From: Enhygromyxa salina
GTDB lineage: Bacteria > Myxococcota_A > Polyangia > Nannocystales > Nannocystaceae
Reading direction: 5' to 3'
Length of the DNA: 64,000 bases
Assembly: GCF_002994635.1 (NCBI RefSeq)
Contig: NZ_PVNL01000030.1
Location: forward strand, 186,001-250,000
This document shows positions 1 through 9,697 of this stretch, one piece after another. The position numbers and the translations under genes were made by a program. Under the pieces are notes generated by a model. It worked only from the letters and a program-made list of their open reading frames with translations, was not told where the DNA came from and searched no databases. Numbering within the stretch: the first letter of the stretch is position 1; the number at the start of each line of letters is the position of its first letter.

Positions 1-666
1 GTGCTCGGTCATCACCGCCACGTGGCCACGCCCGAAGACGCCGCGAGCTCGCGCCTGGGTGAGGGTATCTATCGCTTCTATCCGCGCACCGTCCTTTGCA
101 GCCTGCGCAGCGCGTGGGGGCTCGAGCGCGGGCGCTGTGCCCAGCGCGACATCGCGTGGTGGAGCCTGCGCGATCGGCGGACCCGCTACGCGCTGGTGCT
201 CGCAGCCGTGTACCTTGGGATCTATCTGAGCATGGGTCCGCTCGCGCTGGGCTTGTTCATTGCCCACGGGGTTATCGCGTTCAGCCTGCTCGAGGCGATC
301 AACTACGTCGAGCACTACGGGCTCGAGCGCAAGCGGCTCGCAAGCGGCAAGTATGAGCGGGTTCGGCCCGAGCACTCGTGGAACTCGGCCCACCGCGTGT
401 CCAACTACTACCTGTTCAACCTGGCCCGGCACAGTGATCACCACTATCTCGCCAGCCGCGAGTACGATCGCCTGCGGCATCACGCCGCGGCACCCCAGCT
501 GCCCAGCGGGTACGCGAGCATGGTGATCTTGGCGCTGTGTCCACCGCTGTGGTTTCGCGTGATGAACCCTCGGGTCGAGGCGTGGAACGCTCGCGCGGGG
601 CAGGCCGCGTCAGACAGCGCCCCGGTTCGCGCGCCAGTCGGCGCGATCGCTTCCGAGGCCGCCTGA
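1..666 (+). CDS. alkB: Alkane 1-monooxygenase (AlkB family), C-terminal part, cut by window start
   Basis: The family is an integral-membrane non-haem diiron hydroxylase that oxidises n-alkanes to 1-alkanols with rubredoxin as electron donor. What is seen: the histidine box HHRHVATPEDAA at the very start, a hydrophobic stretch around residues 63-100, the family signature NYVEHYGL at about residue 101, and the last histidine box RHSDHH at about 142. The first histidine boxes and the N-terminal membrane helices are missing because the gene begins upstream of base 1; the GTG at base 1 is unlikely to be the true start. About half of a usual 400-residue AlkB is present. Related xylene monooxygenases or desaturases share the boxes, but NYVEHYGL points to AlkB. 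The stop is at 664-666; no rubredoxin gene follows. Confidence 0.88.
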   Translation: MLGHHRHVATPEDAASSRLGEGIYRFYPRTVLCSLRSAWGLERGRCAQRDIAWWSLRDRRTRYALVLAAVYLGIYLSMGPLALGLFIAHGVIAFSLLEAINYVEHYGLERKRLASGKYERVRPEHSWNSAHRVSNYYLFNLARHSDHHYLASREYDRLRHHAAAPQLPSGYASMVILALCPPLWFRVMNPRVEAWNARAGQAASDSAPVRAPVGAIASEAA

Positions 667-767
667 GCGACTGCGCGTGCGAGCGCTGGCAACATATGGC
701 ACTCGTTGCCATTGCTCGCATCGAAGTGTGTGATTGGTGAGGCTACGCCCGGCCACCCCAGCTGTTA

Positions 768-2315
768 TTGTGTCGGCTGGTGGAGACGGGCAGCCCGAGC
801 GGGAAGGTGGTCGCGGACGAGCCCGACTTGGCTGAACGCACACCTCGCGCCGGCCGCTACCAGCTCCGCGAGCGCATCGGCGAGGGGGCGATGGGGGTCG
901 TGTACGCGGCCTTCGATCCGCAGCTGCAGCGCAAGCTCGCGGTGAAGTTCGTGGTGCCGCATCGTGACACGGCACGCGGGCGCGATCGGCTGCTCCGCGA
1001 GGCCCAGGCGATGGCGCGCGTGAACCACCCCAACGTCGTCAGCGTGTACGACGCGGGCGAGACCGGCGGGCAGGTCTTCATTGCGATGGACTACGTGTCC
1101 GGCGTGACCCTGGGGGACTGGCTGCGGAGCGGGTCGCGGACCTGGCGAGACGTGGTGGCGATCTTCGTCCAGGCTGGGCGGGGCCTCGCGGCGGCGCACG
1201 CTGCTGGGCTGATCCACCGCGACTTCAAGCCAGACAACGTGCTGGTCGACGAGCGCGGGGTCGCGCGCGTGGTCGACTTTGGCCTGGTTCGGCCGGTCGA
1301 AGAGTCGACCCAGGGTGACGATCCCGACGTGACGCCGCCAGAGCGCGTCGAGCCCCGCAAGCCCGACCTGCGCCGCTCGGACAAGGGCACGCTCGCCGAC
1401 GACACCCTGACGCAGACGGGCGCGGTCGTCGGGACCCCTGCCTATATGGCGCCCGAGCAGGCCAAGGGGCTGGCCACCGATCCACGCAGTGATCAGTTCA
1501 GCTTCTGCGTCGCGCTATTCGAAGGTCTCTACAGTCGCCGTCCGTACGCGCTGGGCAACGCGGCTGACTCCTCGACGGAGCTCCTCGTCGAGCTGGGCGC
1601 TGACGCGTCGTCCGAGATCCCCGACCACGTCAACGCGGCGATTCGTCGCGGCCTGTCGCCCGAACCCGACGGTCGCTGGCCGTCGATGCAGGCGCTGATC
1701 ACCGAGCTCGAGCGCACGCGCTCGAGCATCCCCTGGCGGTCGATGCTCGCGGTCCTCGTGGTCGCGGGTGTGGCCGCCCTGACAGCGACCCAGCTCGACG
1801 AGCTGCGCGCGTGGTGGGAGCCCGTGACCCTGACCTTTCCGGTCGCGGACGCGCTGATCGTCGAGCCCATGGCGCTGCACACCTCGCCGGGTGGGGACAC
1901 CTACGCGGCCTCGACCCAGGCCAACCAGGGTCGGCTGGAGCTCCACTTCGAGCTGCCCAGCGCCGGGCGCTACTACCTGCACGGCTTGGTCTGGGAGGCG
2001 CAGCTCGGCGGTGAGCGCGGTGATCCAGACTCGTTCTTCGTCTACGTGGACGGCGGCGAGGAGAAGCTGTGGCACTTCGGCTGCCAAAACCAGCTGAACA
2101 GCGAGCACGTGCTGGTCGACAACTGGGCGTGGCAACCCGTGCTGCACATGGCCAACGCCGACTCCGACTGCGCGATCGACCCCGAGCTCGCGTGGGACCT
2201 CGACGCGGGGCCCCACCGGATCGTGCTGCGCAACCGTGAGGACGCGACCAGCCCCGAGACCGCGGCGCGCGTGGCTCGGGTGGTGATCACGAACCAGGGC
2301 GGCTGGCGACCGTGA
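768..2315 (+). CDS. Transmembrane Ser/Thr protein kinase with C-terminal extracytoplasmic jelly-roll-like domain
   Basis: Hanks-type kinase of 515 residues if the TTG at 768 is used; GTG at 780 is an equally good start. Kinase domain about 30-310: glycine loop GEGAMG, beta-3 Lys60, catalytic loop HRDFKPDN at 150-157, DFG at 170-172, and activation segment ending GTPAYMAPEQ. All key residues are present, so it should be active. One membrane helix lies at about 326-343, followed by about 170 residues outside the cytoplasm. That tail, with its Tyr/Trp-rich strands, looks like a beta-sandwich sugar- or ligand-binding module (inference) rather than PASTA repeats. The layout is typical of a one-pass receptor kinase. 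It stands alone between alkB and an acyl-CoA dehydrogenase-like gene, so no substrate is suggested by context. Confidence 0.9.
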   Translation: MCRLVETGSPSGKVVADEPDLAERTPRAGRYQLRERIGEGAMGVVYAAFDPQLQRKLAVKFVVPHRDTARGRDRLLREAQAMARVNHPNVVSVYDAGETGGQVFIAMDYVSGVTLGDWLRSGSRTWRDVVAIFVQAGRGLAAAHAAGLIHRDFKPDNVLVDERGVARVVDFGLVRPVEESTQGDDPDVTPPERVEPRKPDLRRSDKGTLADDTLTQTGAVVGTPAYMAPEQAKGLATDPRSDQFSFCVALFEGLYSRRPYALGNAADSSTELLVELGADASSEIPDHVNAAIRRGLSPEPDGRWPSMQALITELERTRSSIPWRSMLAVLVVAGVAALTATQLDELRAWWEPVTLTFPVADALIVEPMALHTSPGGDTYAASTQANQGRLELHFELPSAGRYYLHGLVWEAQLGGERGDPDSFFVYVDGGEEKLWHFGCQNQLNSEHVLVDNWAWQPVLHMANADSDCAIDPELAWDLDAGPHRIVLRNREDATSPETAARVARVVITNQGGWRP

Positions 2316-2358
2316 CGACGTCCAGCTGATCCTGCACGAGCGGCCCGAATGCGCGAGG

Positions 2359-3312
2359 ATGTCGGCGATGTCTGCGGCCGACACGATCGACGCCCCCACC
2401 GACTTGTTCGAGGCGCTGCTGCGCCGCGACCCCAACACGCCCGCGATGACCGACGTCGACGCGTGGTGGCAGACCCACCTGGAGGTCACCCGCGGCGCCT
2501 CGCCAGCGGCCGCCGCGGTGCTCGGCGGGTTCGCGGCCGACCGGCTCGCCTTCGCGTTTGGCTCGGGCTACACCGCCGCGCTGCACCAGCTGTTGGGGCC
2601 CGATCGAACCTTGCTGCGTCGGGCCCTGTGCGCGACCGAGGCCGAGGGCGCCCACCCCAGCAAGCTGACGTGCACGCTCACCCTCGACGACAGCGGCGGC
2701 GGTCGGATCACCGGTGACAAGAGCTTCGCGACCCTGGGCCACCTCGCCGACGAGCTGCTGGTGGTCGCGGTCTGCGGGCAGGACGAGCAAGGCCGCAATC
2801 GCCTGCGCGTGGCTCGGATCCCCGCCGCGCGCGAGGGCGTCAGCTTTGGTGAGCCCGTCAGCCCCAACTTCGTGCCCGAGCTACCCCACGCCCCGGTGAG
2901 CCTCCGCGAGGTCCGGGTCGAGCCCGGCGAGCTGCTGCCCGGCGATGGATACCTGAGCGTGCTCAAGCCGTTTCGCACGATCGAGGACGCCCACGTGTTT
3001 CTCGCCGTGCTCGGGTGGCTGACCAAGCTCGGTCGTCACGTCGGCTGGCCTCACGAGTTTGTCGAGCGGGGTCTGAGTCTGATCGCGGGCTTGCTGCCGA
3101 TCGCCGAGTCGTCGCGCCCGCTCTCGCCAGCCGTGCATCGGGTCCTCGGTGGGCTGCTCGCGGCCAGCACCGATCACCTGATCCGACTCGAGAACTCGCT
3201 GGCCTGGCGGGCGCTGGCGGAGCAGGACCGCGCTCGCTGGACTCGGGATCGCCGGCTGCTCGAGGTCGCCAGCGAGGCCCGAGGTGCGCGTTTGAAGTCC
3301 GCGCGAGGATAG
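2359..3312 (+). CDS. Acyl-CoA dehydrogenase-like protein, short divergent member
   Basis: 317 residues. The middle part (about 60-200) reads like the beta-domain of acyl-CoA dehydrogenases: ITGDKSFATLGHLADELLV corresponds to the usual I-T-G-x-K-x-x-I-T-N-x-x-x-A-D segment, followed by an RVARIPA strand, PNFVPELPHAPVSL and a V-x-P-x-x-x-L-x-G-x-G loop. The C-terminal helical region is shorter than in normal 380-400 residue enzymes, and no clear catalytic Glu motif could be placed. It may therefore bind flavin without being a typical dehydrogenase. ATG codons at 2359 and 2368 are both possible starts. It lies 43 bases after the kinase and converges on the lipoprotein gene downstream. Confidence 0.72.
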   Translation: MSAMSAADTIDAPTDLFEALLRRDPNTPAMTDVDAWWQTHLEVTRGASPAAAAVLGGFAADRLAFAFGSGYTAALHQLLGPDRTLLRRALCATEAEGAHPSKLTCTLTLDDSGGGRITGDKSFATLGHLADELLVVAVCGQDEQGRNRLRVARIPAAREGVSFGEPVSPNFVPELPHAPVSLREVRVEPGELLPGDGYLSVLKPFRTIEDAHVFLAVLGWLTKLGRHVGWPHEFVERGLSLIAGLLPIAESSRPLSPAVHRVLGGLLAASTDHLIRLENSLAWRALAEQDRARWTRDRRLLEVASEARGARLKSARG

Positions 3313-3360
3313 CGAGCTGACAGATATTTTTGGTGCTGCAGCACTCCTCCTGGCATGCGA

Positions 3361-4311
3361 TCACCCCACAATACAAACGCCGAGGCTGTCTCCACCGATC
3401 GGCGCTTCACCCTCTTCGTAGAAGGGCACACAGCTGGTCCCGGGCACATCCTCACATTGGCCGTCGCCGAGCAGCAGATCACAATACGAGGTGCAACAAT
3501 TGTCGCCCTCACAAGTCGGCAAGTTCGCGACGCCCAAGCAGATGAGCCCCGCGTCGCAGTCGTTGACGTACTGACAGGGCTGACCGAGGAGAATGTGGGT
3601 GTCCGAGGGTTCACACGCGAACCCGACGCCATTCCAATAGCAGCCCAAGCCATCGCCGCAGGCTTGTTCCAGCGGATCACAGCTGAACACACACAAGTTG
3701 ATCGAGCCCTCGTTGGCGATCAGGCACTCGCTCCCTTGCGCACATGCGGGATCGTCCGGGGTGCCGTCGCAAAACGAGTGGCATACGCCGATCCACGCGC
3801 CGTCGATCTCCTCGAGGTCCCAGCAGGCGCTGGTTGCGTCGCAATCGTCGGTGGCTTCGACCGGGCCGGCGTAGCTGCACGGCTCGCCCACGCTCTGGCC
3901 GCCGGTCACCGGTACACACAGGTTGGCGTCCCAAGACGCGCCCAAGCTGGCATAGGCCACGCACTTCTCACCCTCTGGGCAATCTTGCGCGAACGGGTCG
4001 CACTCGCACCCCCCGACTTCGGAGACAGCGACGAAGGTCAGCGACCCATCGGAGCTCTCGTCGCTGGTGGTGTCGTCGCTGGTGGTGTCGTCGCTCGTGG
4101 ACGGCTCGGCTGTGGCCGTCGTGCTGCTCGTGGCGCTCGTGGTGCTCGTGGTGTCGACACCAGTTGTGCTGGTCTCACCGTCGCTGTCGTCGTTCACACC
4201 CGGGTTGTCGAGCCCGGGCGGGCCGCAGGCCACGACCCCGAGCAGCGTCAGCACCACCACAAATCGAACCGAACTCGAGAGATGGGTACGCGGTCCGGGG
4301 AGTGGTCGCAT
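3361..4311 (-). CDS. Cys-rich lipoprotein with Ser/Thr-Asp-rich linker
   Basis: 316 residues. The N-terminus is a lipoprotein signal: hydrophobic FVVVLTLLGVVAC with the lipidated Cys at about 29. A low-complexity linker of Ser, Thr and Asp follows (about 40-95), then about 200 residues with many regularly spaced cysteines (for example CECDPFAQDCPEGEKC) that must form disulfides outside the cell. This is a standard architecture of Nannocystaceae outer-surface lipoproteins; the function is unknown. Codon use is like its neighbours. It converges with the dehydrogenase-like gene with only 48 bases between stops. Confidence 0.8.
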   Translation of the reverse strand: MRPLPGPRTHLSSSVRFVVVLTLLGVVACGPPGLDNPGVNDDSDGETSTTGVDTTSTTSATSSTTATAEPSTSDDTTSDDTTSDESSDGSLTFVAVSEVGGCECDPFAQDCPEGEKCVAYASLGASWDANLCVPVTGGQSVGEPCSYAGPVEATDDCDATSACWDLEEIDGAWIGVCHSFCDGTPDDPACAQGSECLIANEGSINLCVFSCDPLEQACGDGLGCYWNGVGFACEPSDTHILLGQPCQYVNDCDAGLICLGVANLPTCEGDNCCTSYCDLLLGDGQCEDVPGTSCVPFYEEGEAPIGGDSLGVCIVG

Positions 4312-4368
4312 GGCTGAGAATCAAAGCTAACATAGCTGTCCAAAGCGTCAAGAGAATAGGTGAGAGCT

Positions 4369-4711
4369 CTACATCCTGTAGGCCAGGCCACGCCGACGAG
4401 CGCACACCCGCGAGCTGGCCAAGTCTTCCTGCGCCTCCGCGCAAGATCGAGCGCGAGCACGAGCTGTTCGCGCTCGCCGCCGATGGCCACGGGGCGCTCT
4501 CGTGGGTGAGACTCGAGGCGCAGCGACGAGCAGAGCGTCGACCTTGGTCTCGTCGAGCCCGAGCCGCTCGGCCTCGAGCTCGACGAGCCGCGCGTGGATC
4601 AGCATGCGCGCGAGCGAGCGGGAGTTCGAGACCGGGATTGGCTTGTCCGGGTTCTCCTCGCGCACAATGGCCTCGTGTGCTCGCCGAGCTTGGCCTCGGC
4701 GCCCGTCACAA
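4369..4711 (-). pseudogene. Possible gene remnant (alpha-helical fragment)
   Basis: This stretch between two lipoprotein genes has an open minus-strand frame whose middle part (about 4505-4675) has gene-like codon use and an amphipathic sequence, SRSLARMLIHARLVELEAER followed by LGLDETKVDALLVAAP. Beyond that the frame turns into Arg-rich noise up to its stop at 4369, as if a frameshift had occurred near 4510. Upstream it has no own start before running into the 3' end of the esterase gene. I do not recognise a family. It is best read as a decayed or very small gene. Confidence 0.3.
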
Positions 4712-5665
<954 letters not shown>

Positions 5666-5695
5666 CCCCGCAGTGTACACAAGCTGAGCCGGCTG

Positions 5696-7018
5696 TCAGC
5701 CGAGGTCTCGGTGCTTGAACGGGCGCAGCCCTGGGCCGTAGCTGCTGGCGATCTGCCCGTGCCCACGCAGCAACCAGCGATAGCTGAGCAAGCCCTCGAC
5801 GCCCACAGGGCCGCGCGCGTGCAGCTTGCCCGTGGCGATCCCAACCTCGGCCCCGAGACCAAACCGATAGCCATCCGCGAACCGGGTGCTGGCGTTCACG
5901 AACACACAGGCGGCGTCCACCGCCTGCAGGAAGCGCTCGCCCGCGCTCGCCTCATCTGCGCACACGATCGCCGCGGTGTGGCGCGAGCCGTGCCGCTCGA
6001 TGTGCGTGAGCGCGTCGTCGAGGCTGCCGACCTGCCGCACCGCCAGGATCATCTCGCCATACTCGGTGTCCCAGTCCGCGTCGCTCGCCGGCTCGACCGG
6101 GAGCCCCGCGGCCAGCTCGATCGTGGCTGGATCGCCGCGCAGCTCGACGCCCCGCTTGGCCAGCGCGGCCAGGCAGGCCCAGGTGGTCTCGCGGGCGTCC
6201 GCGTGCCACAGCAAGGTCTCGATCGCGTTGCAGGCGGCCGGGTACGAGCACTTTGCGTCGACGGCGATCGCCGTGGCTCGCTCGGCGTCGGCGTTGGCGT
6301 GAATGTACAGATGACACAGCCCTTCGGCGTGGCCGAGCACGGGGATCTTGGTCGAGTCCATGACCAATTGCACGAATTGGCCCGACCCGCGGGCAATGAT
6401 CAGATCGACGTGATCGTGGCATTCGAGCAGTCCGCGAAATGCCGCGCGGTCCTCGAGCAGGGTCACGCAGGCAGTGTCGAGCTCGTGGGTGCGCAGGACC
6501 GCGTGGATCAGCTCGAGCAGCGCGACGTTGCTGCGCTGCGCCTCGCTCCCGCCCTTGAGCAGCACCGCGTTTCCGCTCTTGAGCGCGAGCCCGGTGATCT
6601 GCGGGACCGCGTCGGGCCGGGCTTCGAAGACCACCCCCAGCACCCCGAGCGGGCAGCTCACTCGCTCGAGCAGCAGGCCGTCGTCGAGCTCGCGGCGCAG
6701 CTGCGGGGCGCCGAGCAGCTCGGGCATGGCCGCGAGCTGGCGCAGGCCGTCGGCGAGCCCCGCGAGCTTGGCCGCGCTCAGGCCGAGCCGCGCGATCAGG
6801 GCAGGGGACAGCTGCTCGGGAGTGTGGGCCTTGGCCTTGGCAGCGTCGACGTCGGCACGGTTGGCGGCCAACAGCGTGTCGACGTTCGCGGGCGCCTCGA
6901 GGGCCGCCGCCAGATCACGCAGCAGCGCCGAGCGCTGGTCGCCAGTTTGTGCGGCGAGCTGCTTGCCCGCGCGGCGGGCCGCTGCGGCCATCGCTGGAAT
7001 TGAAGTGGCTTCTCTCAT
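5696..7018 (-). CDS. proA: Glutamate-5-semialdehyde dehydrogenase (gamma-glutamyl phosphate reductase)
   Basis: Second enzyme of proline synthesis: it reduces gamma-glutamyl phosphate to glutamate-5-semialdehyde with NADPH in the cytoplasm. The 440 residues match the usual family length. Visible family blocks are CPLGVLGVVFEARPDAVPQI, ALKSGNAVLLKGGSEA and the active-site segment YPAACNAIETLL with catalytic Cys263. The start ATG overlaps the stop codon of proB (ATGA, 7015-7018), so the two enzymes are translationally coupled. This fits the known need to channel the labile phosphate intermediate. Confidence 0.96.
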   Translation of the reverse strand: MREATSIPAMAAAARRAGKQLAAQTGDQRSALLRDLAAALEAPANVDTLLAANRADVDAAKAKAHTPEQLSPALIARLGLSAAKLAGLADGLRQLAAMPELLGAPQLRRELDDGLLLERVSCPLGVLGVVFEARPDAVPQITGLALKSGNAVLLKGGSEAQRSNVALLELIHAVLRTHELDTACVTLLEDRAAFRGLLECHDHVDLIIARGSGQFVQLVMDSTKIPVLGHAEGLCHLYIHANADAERATAIAVDAKCSYPAACNAIETLLWHADARETTWACLAALAKRGVELRGDPATIELAAGLPVEPASDADWDTEYGEMILAVRQVGSLDDALTHIERHGSRHTAAIVCADEASAGERFLQAVDAACVFVNASTRFADGYRFGLGAEVGIATGKLHARGPVGVEGLLSYRWLLRGHGQIASSYGPGLRPFKHRDLG

Positions 7019-8163
7019 GGATCGAGCTCTTGCAGGACCAAGTTGTCGCGGGTGATCAACGCATCATACCCGCGCCAGCCAAGAATGCGATCGATCTCGC
7101 GACTGTGGCGGCCAGCCAGCTGGCGGCAAGCGTTGCTGTCGTAGTTGACCAGCCCGCGACCCAGGGCCAGGCCGCTCTCGTCGCGCAGCTCGACGAGTCC
7201 ACCAGTCGTGAAATTGCCATGGACCTCGATCACGCCGATCGGCAGGAGCGACGCCTTGGCCGCGCTCAACGCCGTGATCGCCCCAGCGTTGATGACCATC
7301 GCGCCGTCGCAGGGCGCGAGCGCGATGTGGCGGCGCCGCTTGGTGCGGCGCTCGGCGCTGGCGATGAAGGTGCCGATGTCGTCGCCACGCAGCGCTCGCT
7401 CGATCAGGTGCTCGGTGTGGCCATCGAGGATCAGGACGTCGACGCCGGCTTCGAACGCCAATTGGGCGGCCTCGAGCTTCGATCGCATCCCGCCCGTGCC
7501 GGCCGTCGAGCCACCGACCGCGCGCGCCAGCGCCTCGTCGTCCACGGCCTCGAGCGTGGGGATCCGACGGGCCGCCGGATCGTCGCGCGGGTTGGCGGTG
7601 TAGAGCCCGTCCACGTCGGTCAGCAACAGCAACAAGTCGGCGTCGAGGGCCGCCGCGACCCGAGCCGAGAGCCCGTCGTTGTCGCCGAACACCGTGGTGG
7701 TCTCGGTCCCGCGGCGCTCGACGATCTCGCGCACGCTGACCGAGTCGTTCTCATTGAGGATCGGGATGGCGCCGAGCTCGAGCAGGCGCAGCAAGGTGGT
7801 GCGCAGGCACAAGGCCCGATCGGGATCAGCCAGATCCTCCTGGGTCAGCAGCACCTGCGCGACCTCGACATCGAGCTGACCAAACGCCTGGCTGTACAGC
7901 GAGATCAGCCGACCCTGGCCCGCGGCGGCGCAGGCCTGACGCAGTCCGAGCGAGAGCGGGCCCTCGAGCCCAAGCGCCTTGCGCCCGAGCCCAACGGCGC
8001 CGCTCGAGACCACGACCACGTCCTTGCCCGCGCGGCGCAGGCCCGCGAGCGACTCGACCAGCGCGAACACCCGACCCAGCGCGAACTCGCGGCCGTGGTG
8101 GGTGACCACGTGGGTCCCGAGCTTGACGACGATCCGGTGGGCGTCGCGGAGGCGCTGGCGCAT
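7015..8163 (-). CDS. proB: Glutamate 5-kinase with C-terminal PUA domain
   Basis: First and feedback-controlled step of proline synthesis: ATP-dependent phosphorylation of glutamate. The ATG at 8163 gives 382 residues starting MRQRLRDAHRIVVKLGTHVV, the conserved kinase N-terminus; longer in-frame extensions have no family match. Amino-acid kinase blocks are VVVVSSGAVGLGRKALGL, PILNENDSV, FGDNDGLSARVAA and LLLTDVDGLY; the PUA domain occupies about the last 100 residues. It is upstream of and overlaps proA by 4 bases. The promoter should lie in the short gap from 8164, which is GC-poorer (GTATATAGAG) than its surroundings. Confidence 0.95.
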   Translation of the reverse strand: MRQRLRDAHRIVVKLGTHVVTHHGREFALGRVFALVESLAGLRRAGKDVVVVSSGAVGLGRKALGLEGPLSLGLRQACAAAGQGRLISLYSQAFGQLDVEVAQVLLTQEDLADPDRALCLRTTLLRLLELGAIPILNENDSVSVREIVERRGTETTTVFGDNDGLSARVAAALDADLLLLLTDVDGLYTANPRDDPAARRIPTLEAVDDEALARAVGGSTAGTGGMRSKLEAAQLAFEAGVDVLILDGHTEHLIERALRGDDIGTFIASAERRTKRRRHIALAPCDGAMVINAGAITALSAAKASLLPIGVIEVHGNFTTGGLVELRDESGLALGRGLVNYDSNACRQLAGRHSREIDRILGWRGYDALITRDNLVLQELDP

Positions 8164-8194
8164 CGCCGGAGTATATAGAGTCCCAAACCGGACG

Positions 8195-9697
8195 CTACGG
8201 CGGTAACAGCAGGCCGGGCAGCTGGGCCCGCCGAGCCTCGAACTCAGCGCGAACCCCCGATGCGATCCTGGCCTCGCGCAGATCGATGCGCTCGAGCGTG
8301 GCGATCGCCGGGATCCGCTCGAGCATCTGCGCGAGCCCAGTGTGATAGGGCAGCGACTCGCCAAGTGATCGCAGCGTCAGCGATCGGAGCTTGGCGAAGC
8401 AGGGCAGCTGCAAGGTCGCGAGCAGGTGTCGCTGCAGCGGGCCCTGGTGTTCATCCCAGTAGTCGTAGGTCTGAGTACCAAACTCGAAGTGCTCGAGTCT
8501 CGGCGCGTCGAGGCCGGCGAAGGTCGACGTGATGTCGTCGCCGGGAAACCGCAGCACGACCCGCAGCGCGTTCAAGGCCGGCGTCGACACCTGCTCGAGC
8601 TCGAGCTCGAGGGCGTCGAGGCTCAGCTCGCGCAGGCGCTCGAAGCACGCGTCGTGCAGGGTCAGGCGCCGGAGCTCGGACAGGTCGAGCGCCCGCAGGC
8701 TCGTCGCGCAGCTCGATCCGGCGAGCAGGTCGCCGAGCGCAGGGTGCTGGGTGAAGCTGCCCGCGAGGGTGAGCCTGCGCAGGCCGGCCGCGACCGGGAG
8801 CAACAAGAACCGCTCGAGCAGCGTGTTGGCGTGGAGCGGACCGCTGGCGTCACGCGTGGGCAGCTGCGCGTCGGTGATGTTCGGTCCAGCCCAGCGCAGC
8901 GAGGCGTGCCCAATGATCCCTCGCGCCGGACCCAGCAGGTGTGGGGCGTGCTCGTCGACGACGCGGGCGAGCTCGCGGCTGCGCTGCTGGGCTCGCTCGG
9001 GATCGGCGGCGCCATCCAGCGCCAGCGCGGCGGCGCCAACCAGGCCGCGCGGGTCGCCCTGAGCTTGTAGCCAGTCGCTGTAGACCGCGGCCGTCCGCTC
9101 GAGCGCGCCGCCCTCTGGCTCGGTCTCGGCCATCTCGAGCTCGAGCGCGCGGTCGCGGGCGCTGACGCGAGAGAGAATTTCGACCTCGCTGCCCGCCTCG
9201 ACCAGCCCGGCCACAGCCCAGCGGTGGCGCTGTCGATCGATCGCCTCGAGCAGCGCCTCGAGCCCCCCGTCGCCGGGTCGTGTGGCGACGTTGTGGCCCC
9301 ATGCGCCAAGGTGCCCGCGGGTGCACACCAGCTCGACGCCGATCACCGAGAGTCGCTCGCAGACCTGCTCACCGCGCCGATCGTGACTGGGCGCAAACGC
9401 GTAGCGATGCGCGTGGGCGTGCTCGATCGAGGTCGTGGCCCCAAACCGACCGAGCCGCTCGCAGGCGTGCGCCGCGAGACTTGGCGGGACCGCGTCGAGG
9501 ATGATCTGACCTTGCTCGACAGCGTCTTTGGCGAGCTTCAGTCCCATGCCCGTCAAGATCCGGACCTCCTTGATCGTCGTGATCTTGCGGCGCGCGGGCG
9601 CCTGCACGCGCACGGACACAAATCGCTCGAAGCCGCGTGCATCGAGCGCGCGGGCGAGTTGTCCGATCGTCGGATCCACGCTGTCCATCTCCTCCAT
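8195..9697 (-). CDS. Fusion of a ribosomal L7/L12 C-terminal-like domain with a repeat-companion (TIGR02996-like) segment and leucine-rich repeats
   Basis: 500 residues from ATG 9697 (ATG 9688 also possible). Residues about 26-95 align with the C-terminal domain of ribosomal protein bL12: KITTIKEVRILTGMGLKLAK matches the hallmark pattern K-x-x-x-I-K-x-V-R-x-x-T-G-L-G-L-K-x-A-K, followed by an A-x-x-x-C-x-x-L-x-x-x-G-A block. Around the middle the motif YSDWLQAQGDPRG is the short repeat-companion motif common in myxobacterial genomes. The last 220 residues hold irregular Leu-rich repeats such as LRRLTLAGSF and LRALDLSELRRLTL. No signal peptide, so probably cytoplasmic. The L12-like domain might bind a translation GTPase or simply serve as a protein-interaction fold; this is inference. 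It lies directly upstream of proB on the same strand, 31 bases away. Confidence 0.8.
   Translation of the reverse strand: MEEMDSVDPTIGQLARALDARGFERFVSVRVQAPARRKITTIKEVRILTGMGLKLAKDAVEQGQIILDAVPPSLAAHACERLGRFGATTSIEHAHAHRYAFAPSHDRRGEQVCERLSVIGVELVCTRGHLGAWGHNVATRPGDGGLEALLEAIDRQRHRWAVAGLVEAGSEVEILSRVSARDRALELEMAETEPEGGALERTAAVYSDWLQAQGDPRGLVGAAALALDGAADPERAQQRSRELARVVDEHAPHLLGPARGIIGHASLRWAGPNITDAQLPTRDASGPLHANTLLERFLLLPVAAGLRRLTLAGSFTQHPALGDLLAGSSCATSLRALDLSELRRLTLHDACFERLRELSLDALELELEQVSTPALNALRVVLRFPGDDITSTFAGLDAPRLEHFEFGTQTYDYWDEHQGPLQRHLLATLQLPCFAKLRSLTLRSLGESLPYHTGLAQMLERIPAIATLERIDLREARIASGVRAEFEARRAQLPGLLLPP

Noticed and set aside
3333..3344. Palindrome gtgctgcagcac between convergent genes as terminator
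   Set aside because: The T-run lies upstream instead of downstream of it, and the stem has no proper loop.
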